A stretch of DNA of 64,000 bases from Lutraria lutraria (GCA_964023205.1 OZ026835.1:35447380-35511379), one strand, 5' to 3'. Positions 34,880 through 44,763 are shown, numbered from the stretch's first letter. Made by a program: numbers and translations. Notes: generated by a model from the sequence alone, not told the origin.

Positions 34880-34965
34880 TTTGTCTAATTTTCTTGGAAT
34901 CGAACCCAGATCACCAGGTAACATTTCTAGCGTACCAATCACATGACCTTGGTCATGGCCTTATA
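34880..34965 (-). repeat. tRNA-derived SINE head, minus strand
   Basis: On the minus strand, gtcatgtgattggtacgcta then gatctgggttcgattcca. The B box is strong, the A box degenerate. Confidence 0.45.
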
Positions 34966-35249
34966 CAGAGACTAAATGATACATAGTCTGAAATGATCTT
35001 GAGTCACCCCAAGACGTGAGATCAATGACACGCTATTCAGTGCGGATTTTATCTGAAGAAAAATCTTGAAAATAAGAGATACTATCATTGTGAAATATTT
35101 TCCACCTCACTAAACAGTACACAATTAAATATAGCACATTAATCGATGATCATGTAGTTGATGACACAAGTAATCACATTAAAACCCAAAAATCAGGTAC
35201 GAAAGTTCGAAAAATAGGTGACCTCTCTTTAGGCATAAAAAATTGTTAG

Positions 35250-35400
35250 TTTCTGGTAACCTGATCTACTCTAATTCTCCCCCCCCCCCCCAACCCTAGA
35301 CTTTTTATTAGGCCGAAGGAATGGTATATCATTTCATGCACAAAATTATGCATTCCGCAAAGCCAAAGAAAACTAGAAATGTTTCTGGAGGACACGAATG
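35250..35400 (+). repeat. Family L repeat, copy 1
   Basis: gtttctggtaacctgatcta, a C run, then ccctagactttttattaggc. Related copies at 46262-46365, 46995-47140 and 59985-60112. Confidence 0.5.
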
Positions 35401-35984
35401 TCCCCGCTAAGACAAAAAGGGGCCATAACTCCTGTAAGAATGTTTCGATTTTAGCGGAAATCAAACTTGACATGTTTTTTATAAGTTATACACCTTCATG
35501 TAAAATATGAAACCAATTCGTGAAATGTCTTGAGTTATCTCTCGGAAACCAAAATTTGAATAGACCGACGAACAGGGGATCACTTTGTGCACTTACACCA
35601 TTTTGAATTGCAGTGGCAAAGAAAAGCACCAACCAACTGACCCTTTTTTAATGAGCATGCAACAAGAAACTAACCTTTTTTTAAGCCTTAACAATCTTGA
35701 ACAATCAACAGACCTTGAAAAAAATCTTAACATGACAGTAATATTTCATCTACAGTATTAAAGCATATGAAATAAATCTGATACAACACATGTTTTACAA
35801 AATACAACACCAAATTTAGAGTGACACCAGATAAATAAACTTTGTTCCAAACCATTTGAATGATTTAACAACCACAATACTAAACTATCAATCTTGTGAC
35901 ATGCCTCTGATACACAGCTTTTCTATGATTCTTGTGTCTTATTGGCATAGCTTTGACAGGGATAAAATAAATGATTGTTTATCG

Positions 35985-36530
35985 TTTATTTTTTGTTTAA
36001 TGGCCCATTCCACAGCTATGGTCATTTCAGAGCCTCCCCAGAGAGGGGAGATAAGATACAGGAGAACCGGGCATTTATGTCCCTACTCTTTTCGAATACT
36101 GTGGAATCATTAATTTTCGTTGGGGATTTAATTTCGTGGATTTCGGGGGTCGGCTCATCCACGAAATCAAATCCCCACGAATTTAAATGCAGAAATAAGG
36201 CATTTCTTTTCAAAAATCTAAATCCACGAATTTATGTCCCCACGAAATAGCCATTTTAGTAAAAACCACGAAAATTGAGCCCAACGAAAATAAATAAAAC
36301 TACAGTAGTTTTTTTCCTGGTTCCTTATTGTGCCTGGTGTAAAGCACCGATTCACACCTCGCCTGTTTCCTGTGATTTTTCTAGACACAGCAGCTGCTGG
36401 TACTTGGCATAGTGGTTTGGATGGGGACACTGAAATATCGGAATGCAGAGCCGAGATTCAAACCACAACCTTTCATTCAGTTCTCCTAACTTGTCCAGAG
36501 TTTTACCACTAGACCACTGATCCGTCTCTC
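35985..36530 (-). mobile_element. Family E tRNA-derived SINE, complete but split by a MITE
   Basis: On the minus strand it begins with a good tRNA-related head: A box GTGGTCTAGTGGTAAAA (36517-36501) and B box GGTTTGAATCTCGG (36464-36451). A body follows (gcatagtggtttgg inverted, ggtgtaaagcaccgattcac) and a tail ending near ccatagctgtgg. A family C MITE interrupts it at 36097-36307. Without the insert the SINE is about 335 bp. Confidence 0.75.
36097..36307 (+). mobile_element. Family C MITE nested in SINE, copy 2
   Basis: A complete copy, from tactgtggaatcattaattt to aaaactacagta. TA is present at both edges. The SINE sequence resumes exactly after it (gtttttttcctggttcc). The SINE copy at 43.6 kb shows the uninterrupted site, aaTAgtttttcctgg, with one TA at 43649-43650. 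This supports TA target duplication and a Tc1/mariner-like mechanism. Confidence 0.9.
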
Positions 36531-36811
36531 ACAGTTTGCAGGCAGAATTGCATGATGGGATCCATCAAAGACAATTGTTCCCTAATTACATTATAAAAAT
36601 GTTCATTCTGATTCATTGTTTTAATTATCATCAAATATCTGGATTTTTTTTTTTTAAAGACAATACAGTACAATTTCGATGAATCATCAGAACAGACATA
36701 ATGTTGGAGATAAACAAGGTGCTTGTAATAACGAGGTTTTACCGCACTAATGTTTATTTCCTCACAGTGAAAGTGTAATCCAAAACAATCCTTGCATTAA
36801 CACATTCGTAA

Positions 36812-37290
36812 CTAGAGCTTCGCCACCGCTTTGACACGAAGAATGTGATATATGTAGTACACTATACAGCTAAGTTCAAAGGGACATAACTCTGCAACGA
36901 GTCGATCACTGGGCATGAAAATTGTGTCTTGCACATCTACATTTCATATTGATAATATATTTCAAGTTTCAATTCAATCTCTTGAAAAATGTGGAAGTAG
37001 TTTGCTCCACAAACTAAGACTGTCATTGTACACTTTATGGCTAAGGGAAGATAACTCAGGAATGAGTAAATCGCTGAGAATGAAAATTGAGTCTTGCACA
37101 TCTACACTTCATGGTGATAACATATTTCAAGTTTCATGGCAATTGCTTAAAAAAGAATGTGAAAGTAGTTTGCTCCACAAACGTGCAATATTTTATGCGG
37201 TCACAGACCGACCAACGACCAACCAATAGCAACCAACGAACAGATTGACTCGAATATACCCCCTCTCAAACTTTATTTGTGGGGGTATAA
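36812..37290 (+). mobile_element. Family G element with doubled interior, copy 2
   Basis: Begins actagagcttcgccaccgct and ends tttgtgggggtata. The block gaaaattgtgtcttgcacat ... caagtttcaattcaat is present twice, about 165 bp apart, so the family expands by internal duplication. Confidence 0.65.
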
Positions 37291-37656
37291 CGAGAATACA
37301 TGTATTTCATTGGAATCATAGCTGCCTGGTTCTTTTAGGACCTTTATAGTCATAACTTTATACAACAACTCAATCATTGTTTGCAGAACAAAAAATAGCA
37401 TCAAACAAACAAAATCAAATCCCTGTGGGAAGGAAGTGAGCAGTGGACTGAATAATGACAAAGACAATGACAAGGAAAAACCAAAAGGGAAATATCAGAA
37501 TATTTTGAAATTTGTCAGGATTGACGCCTGTTTTCATCAGTATTTCAGTTATATGGATTCAAACCTCATTCTCCGCAATTACCTGTCAACTTCTCCACAT
37601 GAATGATCAGAAGTGAAGGTCAACCAGTTTAAGACAAACTTACAAGTCCATGGATC

Positions 37657-38030
37657 TTAAAGGGGCATAACCTACAACTTAGTGCATCTAGAATCAAGGC
37701 AAAATGATGATAAATATAAGAAGCTTGTAAAGAAAAAAGCCGACAAAGAAAGTTTCAGCCAAGCATTCATCCAATTAAAAATAAAATCACAAAAAATATT
37801 AGTTTCCATAAAAGATCGGAAACTCTTTGGAATTTGTTGTACAATTTTTGGGTGGAAGTGATTTATTATTCATAGCTATGATTTTTGCGGCTAGTACCTT
37901 AACTAGTCATTAAATTTTTATGACTCAAGTTCTTCTTGCAATTATCCATTATATATTGTTTTACATATACATCTAACACATTTTTACACTTTCACAGAAT
38001 GTTTGTCAGTTGTAGGGTATGCCCCTTTAA
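37657..38030. mobile_element. MITE with TTAAAGGGGCAT ends, 374 bp
   Basis: ttaaaggggcataacctaca at the left and tgtagggtatgcccctttaa at the right are near-perfect inverse complements. TTAA at both outer edges could be a piggyBac-type target duplication or part of the TIR. A family A MITE abuts the right end. Confidence 0.75.
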
Positions 38031-38032
38031 TA

Positions 38033-38196
38033 TAGTCAAACCTGTGAACAAAGGCCACCCTTGGGAAATACATCATGTGGCCTTTATTGATGACATGTGA
38101 CCTTTATTCGGAGGTCATTTTCTGCTATATCATCAATGACATCTTTTAAAGAATGGCCTTTATTCACAGATGGCCACTAACACAAGTTTCACTGTA
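38033..38196 (+). mobile_element. Family A MITE, copy 9
   Basis: From tagtcaaacctgtgaacaaa and ccacccttgggaaatac to aacacaagtttcactgta. Complete. Confidence 0.75.
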
Positions 38197-38263
38197 ATAT
38201 GCTTTTACTGTTGAGCTAAGCAGGCAGATTAAGCAGGTTATGAAATAAACCAGAGGAATTAAA

Positions 38264-38512
38264 ACAAGAAGTGTTTGTGAAAAACAGATGCCCCATCGTG
38301 ACCTTGACCTTTGATGCACTGACCTCAAAATCATTAGAGGTCATCTACATGATTGTATTGACCAACCTCCAAACCAAACCTGAAGAGCTTAGGCCAAATC
38401 GTTCTCTAGTTATTGATCGGATAAGGTTTGGTTACGGATTGATTGACTGACGGACCAACAGACCGATTTGAGCAAAGCAATATAACCCCTTTTCTTATAA
38501 AGGGGGCATAAC
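38264..38512 (+). mobile_element. Family H repeat, copy 1
   Basis: agtgtttgtgaaaaacagat, gccccatcgtgaccttgacc, gaagagcttaggccaaatcg, and finally aaagggggcataac. Inverted end motif GATGCCCC / GGGGGCAT. Second copy at 53594. Confidence 0.6.
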
Positions 38513-38829
38513 AATGCCTGATATTATACAGGTGAGGCCTATTTCTTGGAGATAAAAATTATATTCAAGTTAGGAGTCTATTAGTCAGTAACTGTTCAGT
38601 CAGTGCTCTAGGTTAGAAACTATCGTAGATTTAATTTGTTTTATAGTAGAACATTTTAAACATCATGGGATGAATACATCATAATTCTGGATAATGGAGA
38701 TATAAATATAGAACTGTACTGAGTACATTATACATGATTTATTTAGAAAAGCTTTCCAGAAATGGCTCTTAGACTAAGAAGCTTAAAACTGATGAACTTT
38801 GGGTGAATAATGGGGGCATATAAAGTATA

Positions 38830-38962
38830 TTAATGAAGTATTATTAACTATTTGACAGGGTTACAGCAACCCCTGTTAAATAGTTAATAATACTTCATTA
38901 ACTGTTCATGAAATATTCATGAAATGTGCATGAAAAGTTTTCATGAATTCCATTCTAAGAGG
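38830..38962. mobile_element. Head-to-head pair of family R elements forming a 31-bp palindrome
   Basis: A left fragment (38830-38860) ending tatttgacaggg faces a full copy (38871-38962) starting ccctgttaaatagttaataa. The two are inverse complements over 31 bp with one mismatch, separated by 10 bases (ttacagcaac). Confidence 0.8.
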
Positions 38963-38973
38963 AGATTAAGCAA

Positions 38974-40027
38974 TAACTAGAACTATCACTAAAGGTGATG
39001 AATACCCCCAGATGCGGCCTTGACACAGTTATTGTTACATTTTACAGAGGGAAATATAATGCATTTTCATTTTTTTAATACCTGCAAATTGCTGCTTAGA
39101 TATATCCTGACCAGTTTCTAAATATACATTATATAAAAAATAACAAAGGGCCATAACTCATTAAAATTTACTTGGACAAAATCTATTGTGGACATGCACA
39201 ACTTGGCAAACTACTTATCACTTCTAAGAAGTTTCACTGAATTCCTGCATGTAGTTGCTGAGAAATGGTACGGGCAAAATTTACCTAATTGTATAAAACA
39301 AAGGGTCATAACTCAGTGAAAATTAATCCAAACAAAACCTGGTTATTGCATGCACAACTTGGCTTACTTTTTATAACTTCTGTGAAGTTTCATTGAATTC
39401 CTATGAGTAGTTACTGAGATATTGTATATACACTGAATAAAAAACAACAAAGGGCCATAACTCAGTGAAAATTTAACCAACCAAGACAAGCTTAATGCAT
39501 GCACAACTAGGCTAACTACTTATCACTTCTGAGAAGTTTTATTGAATTCCTTGCAGTAGTCAATGACAAATAGTCAGGACAAAATTTGCCTATTGTATAT
39601 ACTGTAGAAAAAAACAAAGGGCTATAACTCAGTGAAAATCAATCCAAATGAAAAATTATTTAAGCATGCACAACTAGGCTAACAACTTATTATTTCTGTG
39701 AAGTTTCGTTGAAATCCTGTGAGTAGTTGCTGAGAAATTGTCCGGACAAAATTTGCCTATTGTATATACTGAATAAAAACAACAAAGGGGTATAACTCAG
39801 TGAAAATTAATCCGAACAAAAAATGCTTTAAGCATGCACAACTAGGCTTACTACTGATCACTTCTGTGAAGTTTCATTGAAATCCTGTAAGTAGTTGCTG
39901 AGAAAATCTCCGGACAAATTGTGTCTACAGACGCACGGACCGACCGACCGACCGACCGACCGACCAGCCGACCGACCGTCAAGCGTGAATCCAATATAGC
40001 CCCCATATATTTCATATCTGGGGGTAT
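38974..40027 (+). mobile_element. Long family G relative with five internal subrepeats
   Basis: From aactagaactatcactaaag, gatgaatacccccagatg to atatctgggggtata. The internal motif gggccataactcagtgaaaa recurs five times at about 150-170-bp spacing (39147, 39303, 39452, 39618, 39787). A (CGAC)n patch lies at 39937-39978. Its right end is only 21 bp from the splice donor of the exon at 40049. Confidence 0.7.
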
Positions 40028-40042
40028 AAAAATAACAAATTA

Positions 40043-40048
40043 ACTTAC
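40043..40048 (-). promoter_or_regulatory. 5' splice site of coding exon
   Basis: The exon ends ...TCATACAG and the intron begins GTAAGT, the full consensus donor. The intron interrupts a codon after its second base. Confidence 0.8.
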
Positions 40049-40167
40049 CTGTATGATGTCTGTTTCCTTATACTGAGATGAATATGAGGCTCCGGAAGAT
40101 AATCCTCCTCATCACTTTCACATATACCTAGACTGGTCTCCTGATGTGACCAATGTCCCTCGGCCAT
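40049..40167 (-). CDS. First coding exon of an unidentified minus-strand gene (partial)
   Basis: 119 nt encode 39 residues plus two bases of a split codon. The product starts MAEGHWSHQETSLGIC, continues with an acidic ESDEED cluster (residues 17-22), then PEPHIHLSIRKQTSY. No signal peptide or membrane segment; this reads as a cytosolic, probably disordered N terminus with likely casein-kinase-type and basophilic phosphosites. The start is chosen because the ATG has G at -3 and +4, an in-frame TGA lies 30 nt upstream in the same exon, and coding runs without a stop to a consensus donor. Composition is clearly less AT-rich than its surroundings. I do not recognise the protein. No second exon that continues the frame was found to the left, so the next intron is at least 40 kb or the next exon was missed. 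Confidence 0.75.
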
Positions 40168-40201
40168 ACCCAGTCTAACACTTACTACATTACATCACAG
40201 T
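40168..40201 (-). other. 5' leader of the exon with two overlapping start-stop uORFs
   Basis: The 34-nt leader reads ACTGTGATGTAATGTAGTAA then GTGTTAGACTGGGT. It contains ATGTAA (40195-40190) and ATGTAG (40190-40185), each a start codon followed at once by a stop, sharing one A. Start-stop elements are known to stall ribosomes and reduce downstream translation. A TGA in the main frame precedes the true ATG. Confidence 0.6.
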
Positions 40202-40216
40202 CTGAAAATATAAACA
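40202..40216 (-). promoter_or_regulatory. 3' splice site of the leader exon
   Basis: gtttatattttcag precedes ACTGTG. The tract is T-rich and ends CAG. Seven near-identical sites lie 99, 198, ... 693 bp further upstream in the array. It implies at least one untranslated exon at higher coordinates. Confidence 0.65.
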
Positions 40217-40950
40217 TAGAACCAGTCCATAAATCACAATAATAGAACAACCAGTCCTGATTCCATACCCAATCTAACATTTACTACATTACATCACAGT
40301 CTGAAAATATAAACATAGAACCAGTCCATAAATCACAATAATAGAACAACCAGTCCTGATTCCATACCCAATCTAACATTTACTACATTACGTCACAGTC
40401 TGAAAATATAAACATAGAACCAGTCCATAAATCACAATAATAGAACAACCAGTCCTGATTCCATACCCAATCTAACATTTACTACATTACATCACAGTCT
40501 GAAAATATAAACATAGAACCAGTCCATAAATCACAATAATAGAACAACCAGTCCTGATTCCATACCCAATCTAACATTTACTACATTACGTCACAGTCTG
40601 AAAATATAAACATAGAACCAGTCCATAAATCACAATAATAGAACAACCAGTCCTGATTCCATACCCAGTCTAACATTTACTACATTACATTACAGTCTGA
40701 AAGTATAAACATAGAACCAGTCCATAAATCACAATAATAGAACAACCAGTCCTGATTCCATACCCAATCTAACATTTACTACATTACATCACAGTCTGAA
40801 AGAATAAACATAGAACCAGTCCATAAATCACACTAATAGAACAACCAGTCCTGATTCCATACCCAATCTAACATTTACTACATTACATCACAGTCTGAAA
40901 GAATAAACATAGAACCAGTCCATAAATCACACTAATAGAACAACCAGTCC

Positions 40951-41513
40951 AGATACTAACAATATTGCTCATCATTTAACACAAAACATATCTATTAAAC
41001 CATTTCCGATGGATTTTAACACTGACCATTATTTTCCTAATGATAGAATATCAGGTATTATAATAACAAATCAATTGGTCTCCTGGAATGACATTTTCTG
41101 TTTCAGATGGTTTTACGTCATTGTTCAATGATATTTCAGTTTTATACTGCAAGTACACCTAACTAGTTTTCCTGGACTGAACAAAAGGTGTGGATGATAG
41201 TATTTTGGAGTTCAAAATGCTGATTTGCATAACATGTAAAAATTAATTAAAGATAGTTCTAGTTTCTCATTCATTTAAGTAAATTGGGTGACACAACCAA
41301 TGATAACACTAATAAACTAGATATGAACATGATGAATCAGGTGAGCCAAAAATGAATGTTTTCATGAATTCTATCCAAAGGGCTAGAGCGCAGACAGTAG
41401 GAATTTTGAAGAGAATTTTATTTCTTTTGAACTTTTTTATGTCACTTAACTCAGCTTTTTGTATCAGACAATTTAATACATTTAGCTAAACATATGTTTA
41501 ATATAGCTGAACA
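40951..41513. other. Spacer with remnants of families F and R
   Basis: aatcaggtgagccaaaaatg (about 41335) matches the family F end, and ttttcatgaattctatccaa (about 41356) the family R right end. No gene seen. Confidence 0.45.
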
Positions 41514-42039
41514 TTAAAGGGGCATGCCCAGGAACTGCGGTGTCCTTTTTTTCGTACACCAAAAATGCGTTTGTCACTTATAAAATCAATTATTATCGAA
41601 AAGTCAAAGAAGAATGTGTGTTCAAAAATGACCCTATAACGTGCATGTCGGTATAATTTATGTTGGTTTGAATAAAAGGCTGTCAGCCTTTTATTGATGA
41701 CAACGATATTTCCGATACGTTTGAGAGTTTAACTGTGCATGTGCGCTGCCTTTCAAGTGAACATAACATGAGCAGTACTTACCATTTCAATTTGATAACA
41801 TTTTTTCTGTGATGTTTTCAGTTTTGACAGATCCCGAAAGGGATGAGTTGTTAAAATGACGAATAATTTCTGAGGCCGAAATCGGTAGGTTTGGTAAATC
41901 TTAAAATGTGTATTTTGAGTTAACTAGCGGGACAGTTTGTAAATATTTTACAGAGCTTTCATTAATTGATTTAGGCATTAAAATGATATCAATTTGATTG
42001 CTATTCGAGACGCTTCAGTTTCAGGGCATGTTCCTTTAA
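41514..42039. mobile_element. MITE with TTAAAGG..CATGCCC ends, 526 bp
   Basis: ttaaaggggcatgcccagga at the left and cagggcatgttcctttaa at the right are inverse complements with a few mismatches. TTAA forms both edges. It shares TTAAAGGGGCAT with the element at 37657 but differs inside. It contains a perfect hairpin at 41671-41695. Confidence 0.75.
41671..41695. other. Perfect 12-bp hairpin with one-base centre
   Basis: AATAAAAGGCTG, T, CAGCCTTTTATT. The arms are exact inverse complements. It lies inside the TTAA MITE. In DNA this would favour a cruciform; as RNA the one-base loop would open to three or more. Confidence 0.8.
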
Positions 42040-42466
42040 CACTAATGATAGCAAGAAATATAAAACTTAACACCTCAATGGTGTTTATATGGCTTTACTG
42101 ATGAAATTGTATCATTGAAGCATAGAACATGCAAATCGGCATGATTTTAGTGGTTTGATGCCTAATTAATCAATTAGAGTATCAACTTTGAAAGCTTTTT
42201 ATCACAAAACATCAGCTTCCTGTAATACAGACAAATCCAGGATGAAATTGAAGATTTGTTAAAATAACTAGTTAGAACTCATTGCCAAAGTAGATTGAGT
42301 ACATCGATAAAATCATTATTGATGGAGTAATAATGTACTGACGTCATTATCATTCTGTTCTCAGGGCAAAGTCATCTTCCTACCACAAATAAGAAACCTA
42401 GACAGGAAGTAATTTGGTGGTTAACTGAAGAGTCTGCAATTGTTATCACAGACATCAGTTCTTTAA
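42040..42466. other. Unassigned DNA
   Basis: Nothing recognisable. Confidence 0.35.
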
Positions 42467-42567
42467 CCCTGTCAAATAGTTACTCATACTTCATGAACTC
42501 TTCATGAACTTTTCATGAACAACAGTTCAAGAAAAATTAATGTTTTCATGAATTCTATTCTAAGTGG
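42467..42567 (+). mobile_element. Family R short element, copy 11
   Basis: Complete, from ccctgtcaaatagttactca to catgaattctattctaagtg. The AAGTATGC block is replaced by a short deletion (gaacaacagttcaag). Confidence 0.75.
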
Positions 42568-43256
42568 ATATGGATATGACTCTTTTCACTCAAGACACTT
42601 CTTTCAGCTTAATTAATACAATGTGAAAATGAAAGCCTTCAAAACAAATACCTAAATAATTGTCAAAAATTAACGCAGTCAAATAACAAAATACATAATA
42701 TAGTCCAATCACAGGCCAATTAAAATGTGTACATAATTGGCAATTAGACAGCAAGGAAATCAAATTGGCAACATAAATTGGCTATTAGAAATATCCTGGA
42801 GTACACACTCCAGCAAATAAAATTGTAACAAAATGTCATTAACAAAATGAAGCAGACAGTCTATTTTGGTATTCTCATACCATTAACAAACTGTCTTACA
42901 GTATGAAACACAGCCGTCAGCAGATACACTCATGATGGCACTCGCATAACTTACAAATTACTTACATGAACATGACAAAATATCAATAGCCCAGTTTTTT
43001 AACACCACTAACTAAAGAGAAGTAATGCAAGAGGGTTGCACTATAAACAGAGGAAATATTGTACAACTTGAAATTTGATACAGATCAGACTTACTCAATG
43101 TTTGAATAGTCAGTACATACAAATGTATTATACAAATATTATGTTTCATTTGTTTTGTTTCTTGCACTGCCAAATGATGCTTGAATGGTTAAAATTTAAT
43201 TAAATCCAATTGAACAGTGGTTATAAAATTATGAAGCAATTAATCACTATTTATCT
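42568..43256. other. Unassigned DNA
   Basis: No structured element seen. Confidence 0.35.
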
Positions 43257-43536
43257 GGGTCCGTGTTCACAAAACATCTTAAGTAATTTTTTAACTTAAG
43301 TTATATTTTTCCTTAAATCCGACTTTTTCCTTAACTCTTTTGTACTAATATAAAGGAGGAAATCACAATAATATGATTTTATCTTTGCTCTAAAGATGCC
43401 AATTATGAAAATGATAATTCATTTTCACACTTTTAATGACTGGTTTACAAACTTTTACCATGAACAAAATTACACTTAAGTAAAAATTTCCACTTAAGTT
43501 AAAGAAAATCTTAAGATGCTTTTTGAATACGGACCC
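43257..43536 (-). mobile_element. Family D MITE, copy 2
   Basis: gggtccgtgttcacaaaaca at the left, gctttttgaatacggaccc at the right. The interior matches the 30-kb copy in inverse orientation (ggaggaaatcacaataatat). 280 bp. Confidence 0.8.
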
Positions 43537-43696
43537 TGTTGTTTATAACAGTCCATTTGACAGCTATGGTCATTTCAGGGCTGCCCCCGAAGACAGGGGA
43601 GAGAAGATACAGGAGAACCAGGTATTTACATCCCTTTTCTTTTTTTAATAGTTTTTCCTGGTTCTTTATCGTGCTAGGTGTAAAGCATCGATACAT
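43537..43696 (-). mobile_element. Family E SINE, headless copy 3 (unoccupied MITE site)
   Basis: cagctatggtcatttcaggg, gagaagatacaggagaacc, ttttaatagtttttcctggt, ggtgtaaagc. It is uninterrupted where the 36-kb copy carries a family C MITE. It directly abuts the family D MITE. Confidence 0.75.
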
Positions 43697-43860
43697 GAGT
43701 CAAAAGTTTTATAGATGCAATCACCAGAAGCAATATTGCAAGTAATCCGTGTCAAAAAACCTAGTTTACAAAACTGAGTGAAAAAAATTGATAACGGGCA
43801 ATGGACTGATGACAGCATATAATGGCTGATGATGACAATTGGTCAACAGCTGCCTTAAGC

Positions 43861-43978
43861 CCTCTTCAAATTGAATTCCTGAACTCCTTGAAAACATTAT
43901 TTTTTCTTGAACTCATCTTGCACACTTCATGAATAGTTCATGAATAGTCCTAGAAGAATGAATAACTATATGACAGAT
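43861..43978 (-). mobile_element. Family R short element, copy 12
   Basis: From cctcttcaaattgaattcct to gaataactatatgacag. Diverged but both ends are recognisable. Confidence 0.65.
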
Positions 43979-44321
43979 CAAACAACTCCAGTTCCACTAA
44001 TGGTCAACTTAAAGGTAAAACCATTCCAAGTTGGTCTCGATCAGCTTTAACAGAGGCTAAGAATGTTTAGGTACTCAAAGAATAGTTTAGACCTGGCTAA
44101 ACAGTGTAAAAATTAGCTAAAATCCCCCTCTAAGCTAGCTTAATTAAACCAAAGATGTTTGCAAACATCATCATACCATCTTGACTAAATCCACACACAT
44201 TTAACTAAATACTCCCATAATCATTTCCAGGCAGTTTCAGGTTTAACACGGAAACAATTTCAATTCCAGGAAGAATGCTTGAAAACATTACCACTATAAT
44301 TGGAATAATAATTCCAATTAG

Positions 44322-44474
44322 CGGTAAACAAAGTCCACCTTTGGGAAAACAAAATAAGATCTTTATTACCAGGTGGGGTTTGTTCAGGCTATCTTGTTCT
44401 AAATAATAAAAAATGGCCTTCATTCACATGGTGGCCTTTAATTGAAAGTTGCCACAAATACGGATTTGACTGTA
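44322..44474 (+). mobile_element. Family A MITE, copy 10
   Basis: Lacks the first bases; runs from ggtaaacaaagtccaccttt to aaatacggatttgactgta. Confidence 0.65.
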
Positions 44475-44518
44475 TTTACCAAGTAGCATTGGAATTGGTA
44501 ATCACAATATCTGTTTCG

Positions 44519-44585
44519 AATGGTTATTAACACTTCATGAACTATTCACGAACTATTCATGAACTATTCATAAAGTATGCAATAA
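44519..44585 (+). mobile_element. Family R short element, expanded subrepeats, copy 13
   Basis: gaatggttattaacacttca then three successive GAACTATTCA(C/T) units before aaagtatgcaat. Truncated at the right. Confidence 0.65.
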
Positions 44586-44682
44586 TTTTTTCATTAATTA
44601 TCCCACCCTGGACCAAGGATCAAATTTCTTGTGTGAAGAAGCTACCCAGCTTGTTTATGGAAGGTCAGTAGTCCGACCCTGA

Positions 44683-44763
44683 CCCCTTTGAATAGAATTC
44701 ATGACAGTATGAATTAGAAAACAAATTCTTGTATAATTCTTGAAAAGTTCATCAAGTATGAAT
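44683..44763 (-). mobile_element. Family R short element, copy 14
   Basis: cccctttgaatagaattcat to ttcatcaagtatgaatg. It lacks the TATTTGACAGGG end. Confidence 0.6.

Larger units (their letters stand above)
40165..40950 (-). repeat. 99-bp tandem array duplicating the exon's 3' splice site and leader, eight units
   Basis: CCATACCCA recurs at 40164, 40263, 40362, 40461, 40560, 40659, 40758 and 40857, exactly 99 apart. On the minus strand each unit carries gtttatattttcag (or tactttcag/ttctttcag) followed by the leader ACTGTGATGTAATG. Units beyond the first then read GGGTATGGAATCAGGACTGG instead of GGGTATGGCCGAG. The array therefore multiplies a 3' splice site, the start-stop uORFs and an ATG. 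Units are nearly identical, so the expansion is recent. Confidence 0.92.

Noticed and set aside
39937..39978. (CGAC)n tract as a regulatory site
   Set aside because: The same patch occurs near the end of other family G copies, so it is part of the element.
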